Shown: in pieces, positions 25,311-39,433 of the stretch
Layout of the letters: every line of letters starts with the position of its first letter
Numbering within the stretch: position 1 is the stretch's first letter
From: Atopsyche davidsoni
Taxonomy: Eukaryota; Arthropoda; Insecta; Trichoptera; Hydrobiosidae
Length of the DNA: 64,000 nt
Assembly: GCA_022113835.1 (NCBI GenBank)
Contig: JAILWY010000010.1
Location: forward strand, 6,597,501 to 6,661,500
Direction of reading: 5' to 3'
Notes under the pieces: model-generated
Told to the model about the DNA's origin: nothing
Database searches by the model: none
Seen by the model: the letters and a program-made list of their open reading frames with translations, nothing else
Made by a program: the position numbers and the translations under genes

Positions 25311-26560
25311 GTAATATAGATGACATTTCTTTGTTCTTCTTCCGGGTTTGGAGATCTAACTATTTACCAAAGATAAGAAAAATATTCGAATTTCTTAAAG
25401 CTCTTCGTTAAATCAAGCAACCTGTGTGCTTAATATTTTAAGGATATTTTTAAAAACTTTACTCGGAACATTTTTATGTGATAAAATACACAAAAAAAAT
25501 TATCTCTTAGCTATATATTTTAATACATATTATTGAAAATATCTACCAATTCTTCAAAAAGGTAAGGGCATTTCAACAGGATAAATTTACGTAAAAAATT
25601 GTTTTTCAGAATTGTTTTAGTTTCAAACATAAAATTAGAAAATTCATAAAAACAAGATATTTTTAATATGCCAATTTTTGCTTTCACATATATTTTCAAA
25701 ATTGCAAACGCGTGAAAACTCTAACTAATTACATTGGCCATACAGCACTTTTTATTAGTAATCTATTGATTATTTTCAGTTGCATGCATATTTTAAATTC
25801 GGTAGAGAATACAGCTTCAAACATTTATAATTAATATTGGCATCATAATAAAATATGGTTCAGTTAATATTTAATATGGTCAAAATTAATTAACTTCAGT
25901 TATTCATGATATGTTATTACCTTTATATCATACGAATGATTGAATATATTTTATACAAAAGAAATATTTCATCGAAGAATCACACTAATTTGAGCAGTCA
26001 ATTACCAAACCAATTGATCAAACCACTTGTCAAAATTGCTTTAAGCTGTCATCTTTGTTAATTTTATTATAATATTCACAATTAAATATAAATAAATAAT
26101 TATGCTACAAACTCATTATATTTTATTGTTGTATTCAAGTATTTTTCAAAAATTTCATGGCTCATCTAACAAATAAATTGCAAAATAAACTTTTCGACGA
26201 ATAATTCATTTCATCAACAAAAAAACTAAAATAAAACTCAAGTACACCTAAAAAGATATCATCGAGAATATAAAAAAACACTCACCTCTTCATAAAAAAA
26301 TGCTTTGGGTACAGAATAATCATCTGGGAATTTTTTAAATAAAAGATACCTTAACAAATAACTCACAGCATAATCTGAAAAATATTAATTTCGATCCAAT
26401 TAGGAACGAAAAAAAATTCGTCTGAACTCGAAGATAACACAAAATATTTCTTTGATAACAAAAAATATTGAAAAATCTTCCAACAATGACGTTACTTCGA
26501 CATATCATTTTAAAATCTTTAATTCAATGAGTACTTATTATTATCATGGATAGTACTTTG
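25311..26560. other. AT-rich stretch, no gene seen
   Basis: Very A/T-rich; nothing recognised. Confidence 0.55.
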
Positions 26561-26720
26561 TAATTTGCTAACAGCCCGCTTCCTCCCTTGAGTAGACGCT
26601 CCCAATGCAGCTCCACACCTGAAGGTTCTGCCGCTGCAGTACGTGGTTAATCATGGCGACCAGAGCTAGAGCTGGTTCCCTTTCAACTGCGAATTGAGAA
26701 CGATAAATATCTGCCTGACA
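26561..26720. other. GC-raised island, candidate regulatory element
   Basis: Compact balanced block with CTGCCGCTGCAG and a near-palindrome around AGAGCTAGAGCT at about 26663-26674. No coding frame. Confidence 0.28.
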
Positions 26721-27930
26721 TATTATTCGGATTTTGCTTTCGACGAATAATCTTGTGAGCGTTCCGGCTCATTACAAAGAAAACTTTGCGCTCCTTCATA
26801 GAAGTTTTGCGGATTTATTTGCTTTGTAGTTAGGGATGATTTTCAGATTGTTTATTTTGTTGCGGATGATTTAGAACTGTTAATTCCGTAAGCACCTTAA
26901 TCAAAGATAAAACTCAGCCCATTGAGATTTATATCCGGCGTCTTTATTTATTAAGTGACACTGCTTTGTTAACGTTACCTTGGAATGTCATCTACAATTT
27001 ATGTATTTTGGCATTTATAATTTTCTCTAATTAGATTTTCAGGATTAAATGGAAAAAAATTCAATACGGTTTATTCAAACTTATTAATAATTGAGTGAAT
27101 ACTTGTAATTAAATGTATTTAAGAGTTTTTCTTGTTCGCATTTAATTTCCAATTTTCGAAAATTTAGTATTTTCCATGAGTTTTTTTAAAGGCCAAAACG
27201 ACTGTTTGTCCTTAATTATTATCGTGCAATGTGAACATTTTATAGGCGCTTCTTTTGTCATATTAATTAAATAATTCGTTTCGTGACAGACCTTTGATCT
27301 CAAGTTACAAATTGAACACAAATATTCAGGGAATTTCAATTATTGGACTTACTCCGAGAAGTTTAACGTACATAAAATTTAATACTTGTCTTAGATTTGA
27401 ATTTAAATTAATACTCGTGACTGATGAAATACTTAACTTCCATTAACTACAGAAGGAAATCTTGTTTTATATGAGGAATCATTTTAGATTAAAGATGCCT
27501 CTCGATCTTTTATTACCAAGGCCTTTATTCGTGATTAATTTGATGAAAACTATAAGCATACTTACAATAGTTTCATTTTGAAAAATTATTGATCTTTTTT
27601 ATCGGTTTAAGTGTTTTGTTAATAACATTACTATAAATTTTTCAGAAAGTTTCAAAAATCTATTTTACTTAATATAAATCAATTATAAATTGTGAAGCAG
27701 TATAAAATGAATTCAAGATATTCGTCGCTCAGCAAAGCTTAACCTGGTCTTAGTAGCTATTATCAATAATTCAGTATTACCAAAAGCTCTTAAAAATAAA
27801 CATATGCATCGTTCTCAAAGGAAATAAATTAAATGAAACGCATACTTTTTCAAAGTATCTAAAATAAAACCAATTATTATCCTGAAACCTTACAACTTTT
27901 AACAGTTAATTTTCAAAAATGAATCAAAAT
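26721..27930. other. AT-rich stretch, no gene seen
   Basis: A 65-codon minus-strand frame (27142-27339) contains two CxxC-like pairs, but the spacing fits no zinc-binding domain I recognise. Nothing else seen. Confidence 0.45.
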
Positions 27931-28160
27931 TCAATTAGAAACTTTGAACGGGGTTACAACACAACAAGCGTCGATTATTTCTCCTTCCGATTTTAATTAC
28001 AAGTTCGGTCACAGATTCTTCCCCGCCCGGAATAAAGGTTTCACCCCAGTGTCGCAACGATTGCTCCCGAGACAAGGCAGAGGGGGTAGCGGAAGCGCCC
28101 CTTCTCACCCCCACTCGCTCCGGCGGTAAATCGACTGACATCGCAAACAAAAATCAAAAA
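27931..28160. other. GC-raised island, candidate regulatory element
   Basis: A GC-rich core at 28020-28130 is open on both strands (71 codons minus, 61 codons plus). That reflects few A/T-type stops rather than coding. No motif of a known family. Confidence 0.28.
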
Positions 28161-28540
28161 CCGGTCTGCGCTCAACAATAACTTCACACGAAATTAAAGA
28201 ACAGTTTTCACTAAAGAAAAAAAAAGTAAAGTGGTGTTAATCAATCAATACTCAATTTTGTAGCTTTTAAAACGTAGTTTTATTTTAATATCAATGTAAT
28301 TAGTATTGTCTGCTTATCAACAGATCAAATCATACTTATATATTTTTAAAAAAATAGTTTAATTCAGTGTTTTTGTAATTGTATAACTATATTTCAAATA
28401 AAAATATATTCCTTTCCCAATTCTAGAACCGTCTAAAAAAAACTATTACTCTCACCATTTTTGAGAGCTATCTTGAGCTTTGAAGAATGGTTTATAATTG
28501 TAGGTTTATTTTTTTGTATTTTTTTTATTTAAAGGGTTTT
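28161..28540. other. AT-rich stretch, no gene seen
   Basis: Nothing recognised. Confidence 0.5.
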
Positions 28541-28690
28541 TAATATCTTACCCAGCGTGTTCCAGCGTCCCGTTCCGGCCCCCGACGAGTGACAAATGAA
28601 ATGCTCTACGCACTGTCGTAGCCGACCCACTTTACCGTAGTGATCCGCCATCGTACCGTATCTGCGGAAATGTCTCTCCTAAGAGTTGGG
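28541..28690. other. GC-raised island, candidate regulatory element
   Basis: Short balanced block with GTCCCGTTCCGGCCCCCGAC near 28568-28587 and frequent CpG. No coding frame of note. Confidence 0.27.
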
Positions 28691-28880
28691 GGATTTGAAA
28701 TATTTCTTTTTTAAATTAATGCTTTAACTTTGCTAGGAAATACATTAAAGCTATTTTTCTTGAAAAAAAAAATACAAACTAAATAACCTTATCGCTCTAT
28801 CTACATTCGAGCGAGTAGTTTAAAGAGAAGTAGTTTCACCACGTTTTTAAGTGACACGCATATCTTTCTTGTAGATAATT

Positions 28881-29120
28881 AATTTGGTAAATGAAGGAGC
28901 CCTCGGGTTGTACGTGCTATAAATGCCCCTCGTCATCTTCCGATTAACTCCAAGAGATAGCGGCAGTGTCGCCAGGCACGATACCCTAATGACATTTTAT
29001 AACGCCTTCCCTTTGTTATGGATAAGTTTATTGTTGGTATTTAATCTTAGCGCCACACCGACTCAGCCCAGAGCTCTGGATTAATCTCCAAAAACCTAAA
29101 AGTTGCGGTGCACGTTGTTG
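28881..29120. promoter_or_regulatory. Candidate cis-regulatory island with GGATTA-type sites
   Basis: Balanced block containing GGATTAATCT near 29077, which holds overlapping GGATTA and TAATC cores of the Bicoid/Otx/Pitx homeodomain class. CCTAATGAC and TTATGGATAAG words are also present. No frame crosses it. Regulatory function is inferred from site content only. Confidence 0.32.
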
Positions 29121-32100
29121 AAACGAGCTTCATTACTTTATTTACTTTGCGCAATTATAAGACTCGTTGCGGGGAGACGTCTGTGCTAAGCCCACTGATT
29201 AAATGCAAGAAAATCATTTCTGAATTTTTTTAACCAACTTCAAACTTACATTGAAAATCAATTGAGATATTTATAAAATTTTATTTAACTAAGTTATCGC
29301 TGCGTTATTCCATTCTCTGTTCATTATTTGGCACTCCAGTGAATCACTCTCAGCTCCAAAGCTCCGAAGAAAGCGGATAAAATACATCACGATAAATATT
29401 TCCTTTCCAAACACGATCCATTCCCTCAGCAAACACATTAAAGTGCATTGCTCTATATTGCTCGCCACTCAAACCCTGCTGGGGTGTAGACACTTTAATT
29501 GAGCTTCTCACTTTGGTATTTTCTTTTCATCGAAGTATCCTTAATTTTTACTTCAACTTATTTAATACTACTTTATATTAATGCCAAACTTCTGTAGCAT
29601 ACAGTCAAATAAAATCAACGTGTACATACAAAACTCTAAACTAGAGAGTAGCTTCAACATCTTTTATAATATGATGCTAATGAATAATAAGCACTTTATA
29701 ACAAATTAAAAGTTTTCGTGCGTGTTAATAAAAAAAGTTTCTCAAATTTCCCAGGACGGAAATCATTAAAGAAAATCCAACCCCCACGAGTTGATGTGTT
29801 CTGTTACTTATAGTAGTTTGCCGGCTACGAAAAGTTTAACACTGACCGTTGAGTGAATTACGATCAAATTGAGACAAATTCATATAAAATGAATCGAAAG
29901 TCATTCCTTTCAAACATTCCCGACAAATACACAGAAGAAGTTGCTGGTTTAACTATTCGTTTGATAATAAAAATTACGATTGAACAAAGACATTTTATAA
30001 AAATATTTATTGTTAATATGCACCTTAATTTATTTTTAACCAAATATATATGATACGGGAAATATTTTTTGGAAACGTTCGTGCCGTGGATACAAGAAAA
30101 CCACGAAAAAGCTATAGAGCGGTAGAGCAAATAAAACCCTTCGGTATAATGCGGCGCAGTCCAATTTAACAATGAACCCCATAACTATGCTTGTGGCATA
30201 AGGATCATAATGGTATGCGTCAAGGCGGGTACAAAGGTCTCCTTTATTCTAGATCTAACCCCAAAAGGAGTAAATAAGTGGTTAAAAAAAACTCAACTAA
30301 GAAGGCAATGTGATCTTACCAACCCTCATCGATTAACCTAATACTATTCCACTTATTCATCTTAATATTATTAGAGTATCTCACATATTCCAAAGGCAAA
30401 CGTAATCAATATGCTATCCTTTGTTAATCCAAACGCTGTAGCGCTAGAAACCACGCTGCCTAAGCATACATTAGCATTCGTTTCTTAACCGAAAACAATT
30501 TTTTCTCTTTGTCTTTAAGCAAAACCATTTTTACTACAACTGTCAAAAAAAATCCTTTCAGATTATTATTAAATAATTAACACAAAAATAATAGTTTGTT
30601 GATTATTGCATATTAAATCCTAATATATAAATACAGAAATGTAAGCAGTTATAATTTTCAACATGCGGCCAATCAGAAATTGAGAAACTATTTAAAATAA
30701 TCAAATGTATAAAACATTATTACATTCGTAAACTTCAGTAAGTTTTTACAGATTCAGTAGAATTTACTTTAAAAAAAAATTCAAAAATCAAACAGTGCTT
30801 ACAATTTTGTTCTGTAAATTGAATTCGTTCTAAAATTTCAAAATATCACATAAAAAAATTATAGTTTTATTTTATAATCATCTAAAATTTTATATCAACA
30901 AAAGAAATGATATTAAAAAAAAATCATTTTAATTAAAATGCTTTCATGCTCATCTCATTTGCTCGTGAAGCAGCATACTTCGCATACATAGTTAAAGGAG
31001 TTATGAAAGATTTTCGGAACAATGGGAGAAAATAAACAGTTATAATATTTCCATTGATTGTGAAAGAAAAGTTATAATCTCTCACTTTCATAGATGAAGA
31101 TATGGAAGATTATCGAACTTGGGGAACTACACATATACTTGAGAAATTATTTTCGTGAAAGAAGAATTTCTATTTACACAGGTAATGAAATAATCCCGGG
31201 TAGAAAAGAATATTACAAGATATGGAATAATACACATCTCTTCATAATATATTATGGAAATACACTTTTCTAATTAGATAAACTTTCTTTTGGAGCGTGT
31301 TCATTATGTGGTTTATAAAAAACTTCAGTCTTTATATTATGATATAATACATAATTAAATATGTTCATTTACAATAACAAAAGAAATTGAATAGACTTAA
31401 TAAATATTTTTAACATAGACATATTTGGATCGAATGAAGTTAACCTAACCAGAAGTCAAAGGCATTCTCATTTGTGTTTTAAACAAATCAGCGAATTTTA
31501 TTTCTTATTAACCATTTTTTTTTTAATTGTTTTTCTGGTCTAATTTTTTTCTTTGTTAAAATAACACTAAAAATTGAGCCAAAAAATACAAATAATTAAT
31601 AATACATCGCATAAAAATAAGTTTCTAAATTATAAATGAAGATATTTTTGTGTTAGATTATTAAACATTTTCATCATAACATAAAACATTGTATTCAAAA
31701 ATACGTTTACTTTTGTTGATGTTTGTCGATTTTAGGTTAATATTTTTATTCCCAGTGCTCACGTCTTCTAGGGAGAGAATCAAATGTCGTTGGTAATGAT
31801 TTTTGCTGTGCTAAGCGAGGAAGCATTTATTCCGAGCCCTTCTCAATCAAGCTTGATACCTCCTGTACAATGAATATCCAGCGTGTGCTAGGAAGTTTAC
31901 CGCCATACTTTTGTTTGCTCCCTATCTATTCTTATAGAGACTCCTCAATATTTCCACCATCTTATCGTTTTAGTTTTCTCCAGCTTAATTTCTATGATTC
32001 TCCATCAAAGCTTTGACAGAAGCAGTCGATAACATGCTTTGTCTGAATCATCACGATACGCTTGGTGATTGAGCCTCGGGCGGTTTCAATTTTATATAGA

Positions 32101-32500
32101 AACCGCGAGAATGGTGTATTTTACCAAATAATACAATATCTATATTGTGAAAGTGTCTTCTTATAAATATTTGTTTTGGTTCATTGAAAACAGCAAACAA
32201 TGATGATTTACTATATATGTAAATAAAAGTATTTATTTCAATAATTTGAACAACGAAAACAACGCAACGTAATATTATTTCCTTGATTTTTGATTATATA
32301 TTTTATATAAAATCGTTGTTTTTTTTAATATATCAAATATGTTTAAATATTCACAAAACAAAGTTTTTCTTTGTTATAAAACTTCTCAAGTATTGATGAA
32401 TACCGATTATCTAAATAAAATATTATTTTTAAATCCTACCATTGTATTGACTTTATAGCCATATTGACCATGCAAGTTAGTGCTGAGTTTACAACGCCGA
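29121..32500. other. AT-rich stretch with scattered mixed segments, no gene seen
   Basis: Mixed-composition segments lie near 29320-29500, 30170-30330, 30430-30490 and 31750-32110. The 102-codon minus-strand frame at 29864-30172 overlaps a plus-strand frame and shows no domain. No RNA gene or repeat array recognised. Confidence 0.45.
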
Positions 32501-32730
32501 AGATACTATTATATTTGAACCCGAATTATGAATATTTCTACTAAGTAAGTATCTGCACCAGTTGGAGAGATTTAACCTTTTGTGAATGCTCGATGCCGAG
32601 CGGAAGCTCCTTTCAGCCCCGGCCTAGTCGCCAATAAAGACCACTGCCTCCCCAAATACTCCCTAGTACATTGAAATTGATTAAGAGTTAAAAGGCCAGT
32701 AATCGAACTGGTGAACCGCAAGCCGCCGTT
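32501..32730. other. GC-raised island, candidate regulatory element
   Basis: Core at 32585-32670 has balanced composition (GATGCCGAGCGGAAGC, CAGCCCCGGCC). No coding frame; weak support. Confidence 0.25.
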
Positions 32731-33840
32731 ATAAATGTATTTCCTGAACTCACTACATACTCAAATCAGCTGGAAACTATTGAAAATACATAGTAGTTCG
32801 GAAATATGTTATTCAATACAATACCGCATTTATTTGAACAGGCGAATATTAGCAATTAAAATAATTTTTTTGTCGCGTTATTCCATATGTACTTGGGTAA
32901 TGTTCACACATATTTGAAAAAAAAATTATCGTTTTTTTGTACACAATTATTCAAAACATTTTGAATACATATATATATAATGTGAATATAATTGTTAGAC
33001 CTCACTGTACATAATGTGATAAAAAAAAAATGTTTTCCGATATTAATAAGTTAAAAAAATATATATTTTTTAAAAATTTCAGCCCTTAGTCAGCATAACA
33101 TGTTTGTATTCTGTGACAAACTTTGTACCATAATTTGTTTGAATATTTTAGTAATTAAAGGAAGGAAGATTTTTTTTGAGTAAATAATTAACAATGAATA
33201 TATTATATAATATATTTTGTTTATTCAAATCTTCAGTGATACAATTATATTATAAATTATTTATATAATTTATCAATTTACAGTATTTCTTGAACTTCTA
33301 AATATTTTCCTGTTGTGTTATTTACCGCGTTGTGGTGTAAATGTGGCGACAGCCTAAATTAAAATAAAACTTATTCATTGTAAATTTCCCTCGAAGAGTA
33401 AACTCGGAGGTGTTTTAGACAAGGTTCACTTTAAGTAATTTCTAGCTATGAATTTATTACAGCTTAAGCGTAAATAAAGCTACTCGCAGTGGTAACACCA
33501 CAAGATTCAGACTTATAAATTAAACATGAGCGACTGTTTGGCTACGCACTTTGCGAGCGGCTCCTTTAGTTATGCATCGTAAACAACTTTGTTATGCATT
33601 TTTAAGAATAGAGCACTACGGTGAGCGAGAGGGCAGTTATTTTTTCGCGATTATTCAAATTGGACTTTTATTTTTATGGTCTATCATTTTTTAATGCTAG
33701 AATTGGTTTAATGTCTAATTATTTATTAGCCCCCTCCCTTATCTTTATACCTTTCCTATTGTAATGAAAAGTAATAAACTTCATTCATTAAATTTCTAAT
33801 GTCTTTTTAAATAAGCAAATGCTCTTAATATTAGCATTAC
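32731..33840. other. AT-rich stretch, no gene seen
   Basis: A 60-codon frame (32735-32917) is not recognisable. A mixed segment at 33320-33640 has no exon features. Confidence 0.5.
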
Positions 33841-33845
33841 CTGGT

Positions 33846-33850
<5 letters not shown>

Positions 33851-33893
<43 letters not shown>
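33851..33893. repeat. (TA)n microsatellite
   Basis: About 21 uninterrupted TA units. Likely length-polymorphic and able to extrude as a cruciform. Confidence 0.95.
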
Positions 33894-33895
<2 letters not shown>

Positions 33896-34809
33896 TAATC
33901 AGAGCAGTGATATTGTATGCTTAAAATGACATAAAAAGTTCAATAAAACTTCTTAAAGAAAAAATATTCTATTATTTATGCAAAGCTCTTCAAACTTAAC
34001 AAAAGATTATGGCTGATTCAACCGTTGTATTAAATATATTTCAATGTAAATTTCAGAACAAAAATCTCATTTGTCAGTTCCCTCAGCTCGGCACAACAAT
34101 TGTTTATTCATTAATTTTGCCGGTCCATTCCTAACGACCAAAACATAGACTTCATTTAAACATAATTTTTCATACAATTTGTTAAGTTTATGTAATTTTT
34201 ATAACAGGTTTTTGTTTTAGAAGTATACTCAATTTATGACAATTTTTGACTGTTTTTTAGACGACGTGAATAAAAGGTATGTTTATTGCACAATTCAGGA
34301 GAATAATTGCTATTACACAGCAAATAAAATATAAGAGATATCACGCATGCAGAACATGAGTTCCTTGCTGAAATTCCGTGTCACGGAAATTTATAACTGT
34401 GCACATAATAAACATGTCTTGAATTATATCCCAGAATGTAATATTCAGTAAAATCGAATCATGTTCATTAAATTAGTTTTTCCAAGCTTAGTGTGTTTGA
34501 AACGTGTGTGTCGCATACAACTGAAAGATACATAACAAATAGCTTATATCTGTATACTCCACTGTTCTTCTTTACGTAGTAAATCTTAGGAGACAAAGAC
34601 TAAACACGCTGTCTTAAGCGACGTTCAACGAAACGTGAATTTTACTACATGCATTCCCGACAAGACACAAAATTCTCTTAAAGCAATGCGATATAAACCT
34701 AAAGTAACAGCAATTCAAGGAAGAGGAATCGATATGTGATCGTTTTAGTACCATTTCGCAAGTATTTCACGAGTTAATAAAATAGACGTTTGTAAAATCG
34801 TTATCAAAG

Positions 34810-34828
34810 TATATATATATATATATAT
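34810..34828. repeat. Short (TA)n microsatellite
   Basis: About nine TA units. Confidence 0.85.
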
Positions 34829-34980
34829 TTATTTTTGAGAAAATACAATAGACACAAATTAAAATATTAATTTCTGTTAATTAGATATTGATATATTATA
34901 TATTGATATAATTTATTGTAAATCAGAGTTTTTTTCTTATCACTTTACTGTTTGCTAAATATACTTGTACACTGCGGCTA

Positions 34981-35260
34981 TATTTTTCAATTTAACGGCC
35001 AGCACTTGCTAGATAACATCGGGAAAACTCTCCCTCAAAAGTCCGTCCTTATAAATTTCACTAAGGAAAGTTAAGAACAATAATTTTAAGGCTTCTTTGT
35101 AAATAATATACAATCCGCAGTGTGGCGAAAATTACGAAAGAGAGTTTAGGGGCGGATCCGGGAAACTTCTGTTCCGCATTCCGAACACGGGGAAGCTTTT
35201 TTGTGGTGTAAATCTTCCTGAGACATTCGACCGAAACAAAGATGCAACATTTACAGAAAC
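34981..35260. other. Mixed-composition island
   Basis: Balanced at 35115-35200 (GGGGCGGATCCGGG). An 82-codon minus-strand frame (35061-35309) crosses it with no recognisable domain. Confidence 0.25.
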
Positions 35261-36600
35261 TTTTTATTTTATTTGGATTAAATACTGAAACTTGAACGGA
35301 TAGTTTCACGCAATTTTGCTTCTACTCCTGTGTGAGAGCACACAAGAAGCTTCCAGACCAGGCAACTCCAACTTGCTTACAGCAAATTGCGTAACTCTTC
35401 CTATACGTAATAAAAAGAATTAAGCAGAATTGAAGCACATTGTAAATTTACAACCCGAGCTTCAACTGAACCGTGATTATTTCTAATCTTCTATTCGGAG
35501 CCAAGCTTATCTACAATGGACATAAAAATATACTTAAACTGATGACAATTGAAAACATTTTATATATTGTTTACTCGAGAAACAACCCTTTGAAAATTTC
35601 AAGTTATATAAGAGTAATAATCTTATTCATGCATTATTCTTTAAAAATATTTTGTATTTTTATAATCTTTTATGAATTATATCCTTAAGCAAATTCTTCA
35701 CGGTTAAGCAGGCCCGGCTAGAGCGCTGGTGTATTTATGAATAACGAACCTCTTTTTTAAGTTTTTGCGTGATTGATGAGTGACAGGAAATGATTGATAT
35801 CATGAAAATTATTAGCCCCAACACTTTCTGCGATCGTTATTGCTCAGTTTGCAATAGATTAAAAGTTCAGCACTACGCAGCAGAATAATAAATGTAGATC
35901 CTGCACGGTTTTATTTATCAACCCCAAAAATATCCGAATATTGTAAAAATAATAACTCTGCACCATATTTTTAACAAATTCATAATTATATTTTTCTCTC
36001 ATGTTTCCGCGTTCCCTTTTTTAACTGTATTTTAGATCCATTTAGTTTTGAAATACAAAACATTAATTCAAAAGTTCCTTTACAGTTGTTTTAGATTATT
36101 TTCTAACACTTAAATCATTTTAGAGTATTATATACGGTATTGTTTATGCGTTGCTATTTTTCTTGAGATTTTATTATAACAATAATTAATATGAAGAAAA
36201 ATACATTATTTCATATATTTACGTGACAAAATCAGCAAAATTTGCTACATCAAATTTTAATTAAATCACAGGTAGTCAAATTTCAAAATCGATTTTACAA
36301 AGTAATAAAAACAACGATATCAACTTACGGTGTATTTGTGCACAATATGAGATTCGCATCTTTACACTGCGGAACATTTTTATTTTTAAGTAATAACTTT
36401 TAATGTCAATCTTAAATTGAATGTTTTATGTGATAATTACGTAGTTTTCATTTGAAATTCGCTGAGCGAAATTTTATTAAAGCAATGTTGAAATACACAT
36501 ATAATTATAAAAATTTTCATTAAATTTTACGCATAATAAAAAATATGTATATAAAGTACTTAAACATTAAAGAAACCTCTTGTGCAGTTCATTTTCAAAA
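35261..36600. other. AT-rich stretch, no gene seen
   Basis: A 71-codon frame at 35473-35688 encodes a hydrophobic, isoleucine-rich peptide of the kind AT-rich DNA gives by chance. Nothing else recognised. Confidence 0.5.
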
Positions 36601-36860
36601 TTGTCAATGATAGCGTTTTTATGACACTCGTTTAATTTCGGCCGGCGTCATATAAATTTAATTAGACAATTGAGGAAGTGTGCGGCCTTACTCGATAAAG
36701 GCACGGTCGCTGGCAACTTCTTTGTCTCGCATTCAAATTGACTGCGTCCCCTCGCCGGCCCGTTCTTTGTCACCACATTAAAGTAATAAGTAATGCCTTT
36801 CAATATATACCTACCCGCTCGGAAGTCTGCCTGCTTTATGTAATTAAAGTCAGGTTATAT
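36601..36860. promoter_or_regulatory. Strong candidate cis-regulatory island
   Basis: About 250 bp, sharply bounded. GGCCGGCGTC is followed by TTTAATTAGACAATTG (homeodomain core beside a CAATTG E-box-like word), then balanced CpG-bearing sequence to about 36850. There is no coding frame. It is among the better noncoding-element candidates because high complexity and clustered core sites occur together. Confidence 0.35.
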
Positions 36861-37250
36861 CCAAAATAAGGCTATCATTGAGCGGCTCTATTAACTGCTA
36901 GCATTCTTATAAACACAAAAAGCCTGAAAGATTTATTTGTGCTAAAGAAGTCTTGAATAATATATTTTTATTTGTGATATTTACTAAAAAATAAATACGA
37001 ATGTTTCATCCAACCTTTGTACAAAATTGATATCTTATTTAATATTATATATAAACAATTGTTTAAAAATACAATTTTTAATATTAAAACTAAAATTTCA
37101 AGGGTGTCAGTTTTATCACTGTTGAGAAAAAATTAAAATCAAACAAGCTTTAATGCCTTAAAACAGGCGAGCAAAATACGAAATACTGACATCATTATCT
37201 AAACAAAATAGAAATTCAATTAATTTCTCAAAATAGGTCAAATAGATTTT

Positions 37251-37580
37251 AAATTAAACTGCCGGGAGCCTCGCGTCAAAAAGAATTTGCCGGGAGACTT
37301 GAAAAAATAAAAAAGACCCCTTAAAATAATGAAAGCCATTTTCTATTTTGCGCCGCGGAAACATTTGTACCGGAAAAAAACATGCTTTACCGCAGAAAAT
37401 CTTTTTAATAGGTGGCCGATCGGCGTTTTTGTTCTCTCACTTTTAAAATTAATTGACGCAGTGACCGTAAAGCACTTTTCACCGCTTATCCAAGATTAAT
37501 ATTGAAATAAATCTCTTCGTGCACCGGTCCATCGGGTAGACACTCCGGACCGCCCCGATAAATTGTTTGTGTATTTATTT
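37251..37580. other. GC-raised island with a direct repeat
   Basis: GCCGGGAG occurs at 37261-37268 and 37289-37296. Balanced blocks follow at 37350-37430 and 37510-37560. No open frame of note. The 28-bp offset of the repeated word could reflect duplicated binding sites. Confidence 0.3.
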
Positions 37581-39430
37581 ATGACAAACAATAGGATTTG
37601 TTGCCATTGAACACTAAGCGTATTTAAATATCGCAAAAATATTCTCGTCTTCAATTCGTCGTATATGAGAAATCAACGCAACTTTTTGCCCACATATATG
37701 ATGTAGATATGCTGTTTTTAAAGGCCTCTTCTACACACGTAGCAACAAATCGTGCCAATAGCGTCCCTTTATTTTAGGTGTTTTTTTATGATTTCAACGC
37801 AATGTAGAAAAATATTAACTAGCTGCAAGTAAATATAAAAATAATTTCAATTGCGTCGATTTGTACTTTCAAAAGATTTTCAGAGCAAATTTACAGTAAT
37901 TTTTTTATTAAAAAAAGTTTGTCATGCCTAATGAATCAAATATAAAAATTCTCACACATATTCTTTATATACCTTTCATTTGCAGTTTTCCAATAGACTA
38001 TCTGCATTCGAGGCTCAAGCTTATTAATAACCTCTAATTAGAACCATCAAAAGCGATTAATTTAGTTGATGTTTGTATCAAAGCGAAAAATATGTTTACT
38101 TTATCAAACCGGCGTTCTCTCAAATAAGGGATGAAAGTATTTCGTAACCCTGGAACAGAACCTGGAATAAAGCCTTGATTTGCATCTAGTTAACGGGAGA
38201 CGACGGAAAAAAGCGGGGCAAAAAATATGCAGGGGGAGTGTGGGGTATTACGGAACAACGCCTAATGGGCCACTTCCTTTGCATAATTCATTACGTAGCT
38301 CATTTATCAGAAAAATCACGTAGAGTTAAACCCCTACGAACGTACTTTATATTTTTACGAATGATAAAACGTTACTTATTCCCTCGAATAAAGATTTCAG
38401 TAATTTTTCAAGTATTCATATTGCAATAAGAGATTCGTCTTTCTTTTGTAAAAATGAATGCAATAAATTACGTTGTGAGATGTTGTTCACGTGCAAACTA
38501 TATTTATTCTACGTTTGGGTGCGTCGCATATTTTAGAATCAAATTTTTCATATTTTCTCATATTTTTCTTACTATTCGTAAAATTTAACGATTTTGATAT
38601 TAACTGTTTACCTTTGTGTGGGAATACGTTAACGAAACAAAGTGCAAGATCACGATAATATATATTTCCGTTTACTTTTTGGCAAAATTTGCTTGTTACT
38701 ACTAAGCTTCAAAATAAGTTATTAATATTTAAATACACATAAAAAAATTTGTGGTTTTGTAAAATTATTTTTATTTTATAATTTTACAAAGAAAAAATGT
38801 AAAAAACCTGAATTTTTATATTTAACAATCGGAAAAAACATATCCTTTATTGTTTTCTTTAAAATATTTAAATTTTGTTTTCTATATTCATGACTTTATT
38901 TCAAAATTATTAAATATTGAATAATTACGCAGTAATATATGCGCAACTTTTCCAATAGATATTTATCAATATAGTTAAAATTTCAATTATAATATAGATA
39001 TAATTGTATAGATTTATTTCAATTATAATAGTATACAATAATTTTAGTAAATCTTCGATTTATGTCCTTATTTTGAACCACCCAGATTCCGTACACTGCC
39101 TTTTACTCGAGGGTAGAAACTTAACACCAAATGCCTCCGACGCCCGGAAGCCGACTAGGAATAGCATTTATTTGTTTGAATTGAAATTTCTATCCTCACA
39201 CAAAAGCGATGCTTAAATTCAGATGTAAAATCTGGAAATAGAATAAAACTTGTATAAATTGAAGACGATTATATTAACACACGCCGCGCGCTCTAAAAGT
39301 ATTAAATATTTTTAAAAATTGATTTACTTTTTATAGTAAGATTTTATATTAAGTGTTATATTTATTACACAAATTAAATAAACTTGAGATTCTTATATTA
39401 CTCGTAATATAAGAACAACAGAAACATCAC
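37581..39430. other. AT-rich stretch, no gene seen
   Basis: Mixed segments at 38140-38340 and 39080-39170 carry short frames (63 and 70 codons) with no recognisable domain. Confidence 0.45.
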
Positions 39431-39433
39431 AGT

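Noticed and set aside
29864..30172. 102-codon minus-strand frame
   Set aside because: AT-driven hydrophobic composition with an overlapping plus-strand frame and no domain or splice support.
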